A DNA stretch of 64,000 nucleotides from Fomitopsis serialis (lineage: Eukaryota; Basidiomycota; Agaricomycetes; Polyporales; Fomitopsidaceae). The position numbers and the translations under genes are program-made. The DNA lies in NCBI RefSeq assembly GCF_022376445.1, contig NW_025954982.1, forward strand, positions 310,001 to 374,000. Direction: 5' to 3'. Every line of letters starts with the position of its first letter. Positions within the stretch are counted from its first letter, which is position 1. The notes beneath the pieces are model-generated. The model did not search any database. It was not told the DNA's origin and saw nothing but the letters and a program-made list of their open reading frames with translations. Shown here one piece after another: positions 49,071 through 61,441 of this stretch.

Positions 49071-49970
49071 CTATTGGACGTTGCGATTGTCCCCGGCGGA
49101 GTTGAGTAACGATTGCAGCTGGGTGTCATTGTAAGTCGGTTTCCGATACGCACATCGTGCAGGCCTACCTGGTCGAGATCGACTGCATTAGTAACGGCTT
49201 CGCTGTTGGATGTGCCTTCCCCATTACCGGACTGTGAAGCACCGGCGGTCTGGAGAGTTGTGGTATGAGCTATTGAATTAGGGAAGGAGTGCATGTATAT
49301 GATTGGACGAAGGCCATGGATATCTGCCGGCACAGGTGGAGAGCACGTACATCAGCCTTCGTCTGTAAGCCACTCGCCTTTTTGCCTTGATTCCTGCCGG
49401 CATTAGGGGCACCGGGAAGGGGCTCTTCGCGAGGAACTATGTCGATGAGGAAGTCGAACTGGTCGGACTTGCTGAGTGCCTTGGCAATGTCTGCCCGAGA
49501 TAAGGTTCGCCGTTTGTTAGAGTCGGCGATGATGAAGGCTCGTGCAGTAATCTCCGCAATGAAGACTGCAGCGTGTGTATGCTGAGTGATCTGCTCGAGA
49601 CTTGGTCATGTTCAACACGTACCCTCGCATGCTTTGCAGAACAGGATGGGTGCTAGACTGTGATGAGACGCGTCGCTTTCACGTCAACTGTGCGTGATGG
49701 GACGTACCATCTGCAGCGATCATCTATGACCACAAGCATGGTATCAGAATACTGTGCGCAATGCTGAGCTCGTGAATGTGCTGCTCAGCTCACTTTTACT
49801 TCCGGGTCGCTTTTCATGACTTTCTTGATGCGTGCGAGTGGCAGAGGCGGGTGCCTGTAGTCGGGGGTCTCTTGTTCTGCTGCATCGACTTGACGTTGCC
49901 AGAAGGAACGAAGGAAATCCTGAAGCGGTTCGCCCGACTGGACATACGGTTTCTGGTTGGACGAGGACAT
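49071..49970 (-). CDS. hap5: CCAAT-binding factor subunit C (HAP5/NF-YC), 188 aa
   Basis: Six exons: 49970-49794, 49723-49708 (16 nt), 49652-49623 (30 nt), 49565-49351, 49249-49169 and 49118-49071, summing to 189 codons. The N terminus [11 protein letters not shown] leads into the histone fold: [17 protein letters not shown], then [35 protein letters not shown] and [20 protein letters not shown]. These are hallmarks of HAP5/NF-YC, which pairs with HAP3/NF-YB and binds CCAAT with HAP2. It is a nuclear general and respiratory regulator in fungi. The two tiny exons are required to keep the conserved [14 protein letters not shown] sequence. The C terminus is Gly/Ser/Gln-containing and poorly conserved. 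The gene is divergent from RVB1. Confidence 0.93.
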
Positions 49971-50242
49971 CGCGGCGCAAGAGATGCGGCTCGCTCCTCG
50001 CGATCCAATCACATCGCTCCCAAGGATTTATCAGATAGCATACAACTGCTAATGCATGTGTTGAAAGCAGCCTTATTTATCATACTAAGCTACAATCGTC
50101 GGAGTTTCGAGTTGCAAAATGCTGTCGCAGTGCGCGCTTCCAATGCGCCTCCTCACGAACACGGTCAGGCTCAGAATACTGGACAACCTCCTCTGAGCAG
50201 ACGCGTACTTCTTCCTCTGGACACCACTCACCATTCACTGCC
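49971..50242. promoter_or_regulatory. Shared 272-bp divergent promoter of HAP5 and RVB1
   Basis: The start codons are 272 bp apart on opposite strands, so the two genes must share this interval for initiation. A CCAAT word occurs at about 50005 (GATCCAATCAC), which HAP complex itself could bind; that is inference. Confidence 0.6.
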
Positions 50243-52003
<1,761 letters not shown>

Positions 52004-54009
52004 TCGCGCCGATCTGTCGTCGCGCTTCGACTGTTCTGTATTTCTTGACTTGGGTAAGTACGTACAGGCGACGGCGGCGCCGATCCGAAGTGCATGGTAG
52101 CTGACAGTGCTGGAACAGACAGGGCCGAGGACAGGTCACCAAAATGAATTGCGGACCTTGTAGGACGGTCCACCGTGTTTGTACTAATATTGAATGCATG
52201 AGATCCTCCAGGCCTGCAACGTGACCCTGTATTGAATTGCATTGAATGGCCTACGACCTTCGCAGACGTTGCCCTGGACGCCAGCTCTATTTACATACCA
52301 TATTGGGAACTGTTCTCTTCGGTGACCTGAGTTCATTCGGACCATGCTCCTTTGACTTCTAGCTTCTGCGTGGGGGTCAGTTGCTACGCCCCGACCAATT
52401 TTCTCTGTTCCCTTGGCCCCTTCATGTCCGGCATCGTCGTTCAATCACCGTAATGAAGTCTACCATACTGCCAGGCTTCTGCGCCCCTTCTTCCGCGGTC
52501 AGCAGGGTGAGTTGATCGCCTCGAGTTCTTCATGCAGCGCCCTGAGAACTCCTTCCTTCCAGAAGACATACAGCATCGTGCGACAACGTTGTCTCCCCCG
52601 ACGTAAAGTTCCCCTCCTGTTGTGAACATCTGTAATCGTGGCTGAACTGCGTGCTCGTCACGGGCGAGAGTATGCTCCGGCTCCCTGCGTCAATGGCCGC
52701 CGATGAGCCTCGGTGTCATGAGCAGTCCAGTTGAGGTTCTCGCCGCGCGGAATCCCACGTCTGCCAGGACACGATTGCGTGTATGTGAGGTAGCGACCGC
52801 TGTCAACTGCTCGGCCGGCTGGTCAGCTGGCGTCGTAGCTTCCCCAATCGGAATAGAGTATGTGGCTTCTGCTTCTTCGATCTGCCCCTCATGTCACTCT
52901 GACACTTCCTACGCCGGGAACGCATAGACACCCAAACTCAAACTCGCTGGTAGAACGTGCGTTCCTGGACAAGGGTTCACGAAGCTTGGGCGAAGCCTAC
53001 TATGACCACGAAGGGCTGAGAAGTGGTGCGACAAATGAATGTGGCGCAGGGTTCTGGTCAGTTGACGGTCGTCTGCGAATCGTCGAAGTTCATGACATGG
53101 ATTTCGTCTTGTTTCACTTCCGAAGATCTTACGCGTCCGCGATGCATCGCAGGAGAACCTGTTCGTATGTGGTATCGCGGTACACCGGACGCCATTCATC
53201 GGAGGAGCCTCTCAAGAGCATCTTCTTGTCAGCAATCATGAGGCGACCTGGAAGAGCAACTTACATGGAGATGATAGGTGGGTACTCCTGCTTCTAGGTG
53301 TTCTGGTTCGTAGATTCTCACATCTAGTCTGGGATTGCACTCGTGACATGTCCTTTAGTGATCCAATGGGAGTGTTGGGGTTGCAATGGCAGGATGTCCT
53401 TGAACCACACCATTGTATCGTGATATGGCCCAACGTTGGCCTAACGTCTGAGCCAGTCTCTGAACGTTTGAACCTAGACACCTACCGGCGTGCCACCTCT
53501 CCGGACAACCCGGTAATTACTCGGTCTATTTTTGCGCTTCAGCGAGCCGCGGACTTTGGCCCTGGTGGTCGCGGCTCGCCGACATGTCGACAGGAGTCTC
53601 GCACAAGTTACAGACCTGCCGGGGGCGCCTTCGCGGAAGCAAATTGACAGAAGAGACCTGTTCGCGCTAGCGCACAGGTGTGAGCCAAACCGGGAGTTCG
53701 GGAGCTTCGCTGCCGACATGGACAGGCCAATTCAGTCGACTGCTCTGGATCTGGTGGCACGGATCTTCCGAAGGCACACATGCCGTGCATGAGGAATCTC
53801 GTTCGAGGTCGCAGCCACTGCGGTACTCTCAGCTCTACTGATGCAATCTGTAATTGAATCACGCGTCTATTTGGCCTTCGACCCTTTATATTGGACCTTC
53901 GTGCGCAGACAGTCAGACACGTCCCCGACTCAGCTCTATAGCCTTTGTTCGCACGTTGCCCCTCATATACCCGCGACGCCGACGACTTTCGTGATACTCC
54001 TACGCAGTG
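52004..54009. other. Intergenic, no supported gene
   Basis: The first ~235 bp (to about 52240) is duplicated at the left window edge as flank of the RVB1 copy. The rest holds unrecognised ORFs, for example 53532-53792. Confidence 0.45.
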
Positions 54010-54754
54010 ATGATCAACAAGGCGCTCCCATACTACCTCGAGGACCGTTCGGGCTCGTACGCGGGCTCCGACTTCGACGACATCTACGATCGTCTCTTCC
54101 TTCGTGTGTCGCGACCCCAGGGAGTGCCACGGATGGCCCGCCTAGCGCCCTCATGATATACAACGTCGGTCGTCGGTCGTCGAACCAACGAGATTACCGA
54201 CCATTACAGCGTGAACCCTCTGTCGCCCTCGAGTTCGGGCCCAGCGGAACGCTGGACAGATCTCTTTCATGGGCACGTCTGTCTCTATGCCCATGAACCA
54301 GTACCTGAAGAAGGTCTCACTGTTTGGAGGGTGAGTCAGATGCCGATTCACTGTCCTTGCGGGATACTCACAATGCCACTTGCAGATCGCTCATTCGAAA
54401 GTTCCGAGCTTCAAATGGCGAGGAGTACAAATGGACGTACAAGACCGAGTCGGACCATCAGTGGTCGGTGAGTACCGTTCACGACGGGCCCGGTCTTGCG
54501 TCTGACGTTGTTCCAATGTCAGTGCACTGACTCAGCCAACTATGTTGTGGCTCATTACAACCTGAAGCCTCCAAACAAGCCAGCGTTCCGGACGTCTGGC
54601 AACATGTTGACTATCAACGAGACGCACGCGAGCCTAGCTATCGGTGAGTCGTCTCCGTTCGTCGGGTTTGTGAGATTGCTCACCAGATCCTATCTCCACA
54701 GAGCTTCTGGCGTCATTGACCATCATGCGTCACGTCGCTGCTTACCATCTATGA
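54010..54754 (+). pseudogene. DUF6593-like small protein gene with frame shifts in its 5' half
   Basis: The 3' half is well formed: MPMNQYLKKVSLFGG, an intron, SLIRKFRASNGEEYKWTYKT, an intron, CTDSANYVVAHYNLKPPN and KPAFRTSGNMLTINETHASL, an intron, and ELLASLTIMRHVAAYHL then stop. This pattern matches the basidiomycete DUF6593 domain, of unknown function. The 5' half starts MINKALPYYLEDRSG and continues with similarity-bearing pieces (SALMIYNVGRRSS; VALEFGPSGTL; ISFMGTSVSMPMNQ) that lie in different frames between about 54100 and 54270, without splice sites to link them. Hence it is probably a pseudogene, or the sequence has small indels. The domain name is recalled from the pattern, not searched. 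Confidence 0.55.
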
Positions 54755-55965
54755 TGCCTGACCAAAACTCGCATATATCGAAAGCGCGACTCGTTGAGCA
54801 TCACCCATCGCAGCTTTGAGGTATTGCCGCAGTGACCTCGGGCCAAGGAAATGAAGTACGATACCAGACTGCGAGATAATACTGAAAGGACACTTACCGT
54901 AGCGCGAGAGCTAAAGTAATCTGGCCTCAGAGCCGGTATGCATTGTACAGTAGCAGCAGCATGACTGGACCAACCTTGTATGTGTACTATCACGACTTAT
55001 CTGCACGCGTATTTGCCATAAGCCCCCGATGGCGTGTAGTGTGGCAAAGTACTTATCTTTTAACTTCCGCAAACGTCTTGTCGACGATCCGGTGTGCATT
55101 GCAGTCATTTGCGGGCATGCGATGACAGCTTCTCCAGCACGAAGTACTTACCTTCTCGGTTCGTCGTTATCAAGCGCCCGGAGGAGAGCCACATTACGAC
55201 TCTTCCATGCATCTTCTACCCTTGTGAACGGCGCTGCGCCCTCTATCCAGTGGTCAATGACTGACTCGAGCACTGGCCGAAGCATGGAGGAAGACGGAGC
55301 GGTGTTGGGGACCATCATACAAGTTCAACGACCGTGAATAGCTTCGAGGTCTAATGCCACACAGTCGGCGGATGCACTGATATCAGGCCTGCAGGCATTC
55401 GCCGCCTTCCCGGTGCTACATTGCATGCGAGAATGTTTCTTCCGCATGACTGTAAGGAATGCTGGTCAGTATACAAACAGAATCACACAGTACGCATGAC
55501 CCACCTTCAACCAAAAAAACCACGTCTGAAGATCGCTGAATGGTCCTGAACGCGGGCACTATGATGAATGATCAAGGTTGCTTGAGTTCGCTCTCATGGA
55601 AAGAAAAGGTTCTTCGCACGCGGATGCCTTGTGTGAAGGAATTTTGTGCTGTCTTTCTGGCTCAGACCACTTGACTAGCGGCGACTGTAGTATGGAGCCA
55701 CGGATGGTTAGGTTCATACAATAGTCCAGGTGTGGTTCGTGCCGCCCACCGCCCGAGTCTTTACTAGCTTCACTGACGAGCTGAATGGAAGTTCGGGTTC
55801 GAGAACTGGCCCTGAAGTGGGTCTCCGGAACTTTTTGGTTCTATGACGCGGTCACTGCCAAATGCTCAGCTATAAATGAGACTGAGCTAGATAGTCTCGA
55901 CACCCGCCTTCCCACCGCTTGCCTATTGACTCTCTCCGCGTGTTGTTTCCCTGCCTTGCATCGGG
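54755..55965. other. Intergenic, no supported gene
   Basis: Short ORFs only. GTACTTAC/GTACTTAT words at about 55050 and 55149 look like isolated splice-site-like sequences. Confidence 0.4.
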
Positions 55966-56294
55966 ATGTCTGAACCAAGACCATTTGAGTCAAAGTACGT
56001 CGATCCGGGCAAATGTTTGCATGTGAAGGCGTTGAGCTCAGCATGCTACTGTTGCAGGCCGAACAACTCGGAGCCTTCGGCTTCCCCGGACCCCAGTCCT
56101 GGCTTGCCAGAGATTAAGCCGACGGAGCTTATGTGCGCATGTTCGTGCCGGTGCAACGAATGTTCTCTGATTATATGAACTGCTAGACCCGACACGATCG
56201 ACGACGATGATCAGGAAGAGTGGAAGCCCAGAGGTCCAACGAACCACACCGTTGCTGGCAAGCCCGTCAAGCAAACCGGCGGCGTGCGCCGTTA
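55966..56294 (+). other. Possible small-gene fragment, twin of 56.9-57.7 kb
   Basis: A spliced reading (55966-55994 joined to 56058-56178) gives a 49-residue Pro/Ser-rich protein with a Cys-rich end, MCACSCRCNEC. Just downstream, in another frame, EEWKPRGPTNHTVAGKP ends at a stop near 56294. A similar acidic then WKPRGP ending occurs at about 57470, which suggests two remnants of one duplicated gene. No family recognised. Confidence 0.3.
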
Positions 56295-56879
56295 AGACCC
56301 TAGCTAGGGAAGTTGTTCGCCGCGCACAAGCCGCACGCGTGCATGTCTAGTTGAAGAATTGGTCTTGCATACATCGGCTTGAACATTCACCAACGTGTAC
56401 TATACGGCGTGTGCAGCAGTGCAGTGCAAGCAGTAAATTACATGCAAGATCATGATTTGCTTCCGCGTCGCTTGCAAGTTGTAGCCACGTGATTTGGCTC
56501 CTTGGCAAGATCTATCGGATCTCATTTGGATCTCAAGTTAATTTATGCATTGATCGTCATGCTCTGCCAAATGCTCCGAAAGTGCTCTGCCAGCGACTCG
56601 CACTATCCGGTCTACAGTACCTCAACGATACGAGGCTGAGCTTTAGGGTTCTGCATGGTTCGCATGCCCGGGCTTCGTGCAGACGTAAGACTCGAGGCCT
56701 GATCCGATGCTGTACAGTGTAAGCTCGTAAGTAACCAGGTGTTTTGTCTCTAATGTGATGGGCTCTAATTGATGACCGCGACAACACCAAGGATCCGGAC
56801 CAGTGAGTGCATCTTGAGGAGCAACCTTGTCAGTTGTCTACCTTCGTCGCAAGCCCCAATAGTGAAAATCAATAAGACG

Positions 56880-57666
56880 CACTCCGGTTCAGGTGCACTG
56901 CCAGTGCCGTCAAAAAAACAGCCTCGAGCGTCTTGTGTGGTCCATCGTGGTAATAGACTCCGAGGCCGAACATATTAATCCCTGCTCCTGCTTCAGAGCT
57001 CAGCTACCAGTGTCCCCTCCTCGATATCCCACTCACTCTAGCTCCCGCATACAGCTTGAACCCAGATGGAAGATCCGATTTCCTTGTCTGCCGCAATTGA
57101 CTCCGGATCTGAAGAGAGGTATGTGTCTGGTCGAATCTGTTAGAGAACACGATCCTCAACTACGTGGATATCACAGTCGCGTCTCGCCCGATGAACGCGA
57201 GCTCGAGAAACAGCCTGCTACGGCTGTGCTGGTTATTGAGACCGCAGAGACGACGACAAAGGTCATCGTCACGGCTACCAGCACAGTGAGGTGAGTGACT
57301 GCGGTCATCAGTCGTCTGCGAGTGCACCTTCTGATACGACGACAACCCGCTCGTGCAGACTCGAGGAGACGGGCACGTCGTACGTTCGCTTTATGCAGTA
57401 GACGCGCATCTACGAACTTTCTCTCTAGCTCTAGCGAATGCAGCGATGGCGACGACCTCGATGACGGCGACTTTGAGCAGTGGAAACCGCGCGGACCATT
57501 AAAACAGAACTCTGCGGCAATTCCCCCGCTCAATTCGCGAGTCCGGGATGCGGCTGTAGAGAACACCAAGGCGGGATCCAATGCGCACGCTCAGGAGCCG
57601 AAAGACAAGGAGGATAAGGTGTCCAAAGCCCCAAAGAGCACTGCCTCGAGCAAGATCAGACGCTAG
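56880..57666 (+). other. Possible gene remnant with acidic WKPRGP motif and Lys-rich end
   Basis: Open segments on the plus strand include VSPDERELEKQPATAVLVIE, TTTKVIVTATST and, after an intron-like gap at 57292-57358, an acidic CSDGDDLDDGDFEQWKPRGP, then a Lys/Ser-rich end (KDKEDKVSKAPKSTASSK) with a stop at 57666. I cannot join them into one clean frame, and no domain is recognised. Confidence 0.35.
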
Positions 57667-58299
57667 CAGCCGACGGACATGTGTGTGCTCTGTGTGCAGG
57701 GGGGTAGATGTCATGAGGATATGGTGTCGAGATTTGAGTCCATATCGCATGATATTCATTTGGGCTGTGACTGTCGATGAACTTCGAAGACACCGCATGC
57801 ACTGCCCTGAACATCGAGGTCGCTCTATCACCGTGCCCTTCGCCCCACATGTGCAAGGCTTCCTCGCCAAAGCGTTCAAGCGTGTGCAGCAACCGTGAAT
57901 TAGGTTGACGCCGAGCCACACGAAGCCTTCTGCGTCTGCGACCTGGCGTTCCAATGACCTGATTCGGTCGCGAGCTTTGACCGCTGACGGATGATCGCAA
58001 GAGGGCGTGGTATCGGCCAAGCATCGATGGAACGAGATGGATGTTCCGTGATGCCGTGCGGTGCAACTGTATACTCATCCAACGCTCGGGTTGACAATCT
58101 CGGGTTCGTGCAGGGGACGGATCGGTGCCTGGAACAGTCTGGCTCCATTGCCCGCGGCTGTCGTACGTGTACGACGACGGGACTTCGACGACAGTCGTGC
58201 TTCTCCTTCGGACCTGGTGGATATGTACACGCACCCTCGCACGATCTTCAGCAGACCCATATGTGGGATGCGCAACGGGCCCGCAAAATGGTCTGAGCG
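57667..58299. other. Intergenic, unassigned
   Basis: A plus-strand open stretch ending 57898 (LRRHRMHCPEHRGRSITV) is protein-like but unrecognised. The remainder adjoins the GH79 pseudogene. Confidence 0.35.
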
Positions 58300-59119
58300 G
58301 TGTAACAGACTGTAGCCAGCGTCGGCGGTCGCCGTTGTCGTGCCGTTGACGAAGTCAATTTGGATCACGGGATGCGCACTGCTTCTGCCAGTGCCATGCA
58401 TCGAGGTTGACGAACGTTGACGAACAAAGCGTGGGCGAGCTGCCAGTTCTCGGGAACGGCGTAGCCCGTCGTGTCGGGGTCCTCAACAACGAAGTGCACG
58501 ATGTTGGCCACGCCACCACTGCCAATGAACGAGTTGATGGCGAGGCCGCCGTGGAGTTGAATGTGAAGCGGTTTCGGGGGATCGAGCGCGTTTCCCTCAA
58601 TTATTGCTGAGACCGAGGTTGACTCCAGTAAAGTATCATGTGAGTGCCTGTCATCGTCTGGTAGGCCACAACGGTAAACAGGGAAACATACCGCAAACAT
58701 AGCGGGAGCCAATTCGCCTGTAGAATCCGTTGTCGACTTTCATGCCATGAGTCGGTCGCTCCTGGGCCAGGTATACCCGTATCTGAAAGCGGGAACACGT
58801 CCTCGTTGCTCTGAAAGATTTCAGTCAAGAGTGATCATTGCACAGCGTCCGTAGACCGTCATTGCGGGTGACCATACCGTGCGGTCTCCGCCAACGCGAG
58901 CGTTGGGCGGCTGTCCAATTAGGTTGGTATAGGCCATCAATGCGCTGTGCATACGTGAACTCGTTCCGCTTCTCAATGCCGCTCCAGTCAATCCGATTGT
59001 CTTGCTTGATCAAGGACAGAAGCATGGAAGACGCGAGGGGCAACGCAGTGTCTCGCTCGAGAACTGGGACATCCACAGACACATTCCCCGCATCGACGAC
59101 AGACGCCACGAGAGCCTAA
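58300..59119 (-). pseudogene. GH79 glycoside hydrolase pseudogene with catalytic core deleted
   Basis: The N-terminal part (GNVSVDVPVLERDTALPLAS; DWSGIEKRNEFTYA) matches the intact GH79 at 36226-38112. A frame break follows, but GQPP-like and TVWSPA-like pieces continue, then NEDVFPLSD and THMI. The sequence then jumps directly to the C-terminal sandwich (EGNALDPPKPLHIQ; GGLAINSFIGSGGVANIV; DPDTTGYAV; IQIDFVNGTTTATA). Roughly 200 residues containing both expected catalytic glutamates are missing, and there are frameshifts. Not functional. Similarity to the intact copy is moderate, so the duplication is old. Confidence 0.88.
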
Positions 59120-59973
59120 AGATACACTCGGGACTATGGGCGAAAGGACCTTCAGAATGGTCTCTGAGTGAAGGCCCCAGATAAGAATGTGTTCTGAAAG
59201 CACGGTCAGGTCTTAACCGCACTGGCAGAGACTGGCCCAGACCTACATCGCTGCGGGTCCAAATATTCACTGATGTGCGAAAGAGTCTATGAACCCTTGC
59301 GATCTCGTGGCCTGATTGTGCTGTAGGGAGCATGGTCACGACTGAGTGTCGGCAGACCTGTGGAAGCAAGAAGCCTGAGTCGGAAGTTAGCCAGGAGCCC
59401 GCGCACGCAGTGCCATGCACGGCTCTCTGATCCTAGCAACCTGCGGACTGCTTGGAGACGTTGAATGGAACACTGAGATCCTGGCCATGCTCACCAGGTA
59501 TGCCCCTGAGCTGAGTACTTGAAACCACTGTGAAATGAAAAGCCAGTAAGTACTAGGAAACCACTCCGAGAATCGAGGATGCGCCGTCACGGTCACGCAC
59601 CCGTGCCGTATACATGTGTGACTGGCGCTGCAGTGCTGGCGGCCCGAGTAATTAATGTCTTCTCCTCCTGGCCATCCTCAGCCTGAGCTCCTCCTCCACA
59701 ATTCACGCCATCAATTTGGCGACCCCAATTCTGTGTTCATATAGCGGAGGCGCGAGATGGCTCACAGATGATACGGTTGTCTGTAGGCGGTGCGACGCGG
59801 ACTTGGCGCGTACTACTTACTGGCAGTTAATGGGCTGTTCCCCAAGGTTCAATTGCGATGATTGCTCGCATGATCCCCGCTCTTTTGTCGCTATCCTTGT
59901 ATGCTGTGGCAAATACTCATATCTCAACTCGTCTCCCGTGTGACTACAGTGCATGTAACACCCGATACCGTTC
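59120..59973. other. Intergenic, no supported gene
   Basis: Former upstream region of the GH79 pseudogene and flank of the retrotransposon; no gene seen. Confidence 0.45.
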
Positions 59974-60138
59974 TGTAGAAATCCCCTGAAGACGAGGACG
60001 CGCGTCAAGTCGAGAGCAGCGGGGACTTCTGGTATATCGAGTATACCCCGTTCGAACGCGTGAAGACCTGCTACGTACATGCGAACTATGTAGCTACTCC
60101 GATCACGTGCAGTAGGCGCTACACCCCATATTCCGTCA
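59974..60138 (-). repeat. 3' LTR (165 bp)
   Basis: Same sequence as 61272-61436; the outer end is flanked by CGTTC. Confidence 0.93.
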
Positions 60139-60317
60139 CACCCCCTCGACTACTGCACAGAGCATCATGCAGAATGTATGTCAATAGTAAATGCTAAGGC
60201 GAAATGCACCCCCTGATTCCAATCAAAGAACATGCCCAGGCAACCGAAGGCTCCCAATCTCAATCGTCCCGTAGTCCCTCGGTGGAACTTGAAGTTGCGA
60301 GATGTCATGCACAGCTG

Positions 60318-61166
60318 TCATGGCGCTTCATTCTTCGAAGGGTTAGGACTGCTGCCTCGAACCGGCTCCTCGCGACAGAATGCACGAATGTGCCCCTGCT
60401 TCCCACATCTCCAGCACGTTGGCATACCTCCCGATGAACCTCCCGAACCATAGCCTTCCGCCCCGTTCCCTGAATCCCCACCCCCTGATCCTCGCCCTCG
60501 ACCACTCCCATTCTTCGACTGAGCTATGTAAGCACCGTCCGTACGTTTCGTGTCAGGCTTGTGGCCACCGCGCCGCATCTCTTCGCTGATCAGCCGATCA
60601 ATGACATGACTGAGCGTGAGTTGGTCGGACGGCGTAGCGTCCAGCGAAATAACGAAGGGTTCGTATGACTCATCGAGTCCGTTCGTAAGCGTGAGGATGC
60701 GATCTTCATCAGTCACCTGAATTCCAGCCTTCTCCATTCGAAAGGCAAAAGCCTTCACTCGCCCAATCCACGCCGCCATAACCTCATCCTCCTTCCGGAA
60801 TCGCATGAACTGCCTCCGAAGTGCCAACCGGGTTGCGAACCCACGCGCAACGTGAATCTGCGCAAGGTGGTTCCAGATCTCCATCGGATCCCGACTTTGC
60901 ATGTGCGACAGTTGACCATCCTCCACCCTTGCAATCATCTCCGCCCGAGCCTCCGCCATCTTCGCCTTCGACCGTGCATCAACCAATTTCTTCCACCATG
61001 CCTCCGTCTCCCCCATCGGCAACGCAGTCGGCGGTTCTGCGTCAATCACGACAACACCCGTCCACAACTTCTTTCGGATGAGGTCAGCCTCCATCCGGGT
61101 AGCCCACTCCGCATAATTGGTGTCGTTTAGGGCCGTAAAGTTGTTCTTCGTGAGTTCGATCGACAT
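60318..61166 (-). CDS. Copia-type Gag protein, 282 aa
   Basis: Start MSIELTKNNFTALNDTNYAE is the usual N terminus of copia Gag (UBN2-like domain). WATRMEADLIRKKLW, a DPMEIWNHLAQIHVARGFAT segment, FMRFRKEDEVMAAWIGRVK and LTNGLDESYEPFVISLD follow in family order. The C terminus is Gly/Ser-rich, then a CCHC zinc knuckle, CWRCGKQGHIRAFC, for RNA binding. The frame is open throughout with no disabling change, so it may form particles. The reading frame extends 28 codons upstream to another possible start, but the family alignment favours 61166. Confidence 0.92.
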   Translation of the reverse strand: MSIELTKNNFTALNDTNYAEWATRMEADLIRKKLWTGVVVIDAEPPTALPMGETEAWWKKLVDARSKAKMAEARAEMIARVEDGQLSHMQSRDPMEIWNHLAQIHVARGFATRLALRRQFMRFRKEDEVMAAWIGRVKAFAFRMEKAGIQVTDEDRILTLTNGLDESYEPFVISLDATPSDQLTLSHVIDRLISEEMRRGGHKPDTKRTDGAYIAQSKNGSGRGRGSGGGDSGNGAEGYGSGGSSGGMPTCWRCGKQGHIRAFCREEPVRGSSPNPSKNEAP

Positions 61167-61271
61167 TCCGAGAGGAGGGCGACAACAATCCAGCAAACGA
61201 GCAAACAGACAGACAGACAACCAGGTGTTTAAACCAAAAACGGGCAACACGGGTAGTGATATACGCGTTCG

Positions 61272-61436
61272 TGTAGAAATCCCCTGAAGACGAGGACGCG
61301 CGTCAAGTCGAGAGCAGCGGGGACTTCTGGTATATCGAGTATACCCCGTTCGAACGCGTGAAGACCTGCTACGTACATGCGAACTATGTAGCTACTCCGA
61401 TCACGTGCAGTAGGCGCTACACCCCATATTCCGTCA
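61272..61436 (-). repeat. 5' LTR (165 bp)
   Basis: Same sequence as 59974-60138; followed outward by CGTTC at 61437-61441. Confidence 0.93.
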
Positions 61437-61441
61437 CGTTC

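Larger units (their letters stand above)
59974..61436 (-). mobile_element. Gag-only LTR retrotransposon (TR-GAG type, Ty1/copia-related)
   Basis: Two 165-bp direct repeats, apparently identical, run TGACGG...TTCTACA in the minus orientation and so obey the TG...CA rule. GAACG (CGTTC on plus) flanks both ends, at 59969-59973 and 61437-61441, as a 5-bp target duplication. A purine-rich GAGGGGG tract adjoins the 3' LTR internally near 60140-60147. Between the LTRs lies one intact Gag ORF and no protease, integrase or reverse transcriptase. Total length is 1463 bp. This matches the terminal-repeat-with-gag-only class, which depends on another element for replication. Identical LTRs mean a very recent insertion. 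I could not match the primer-binding site to a tRNA. Confidence 0.92.
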
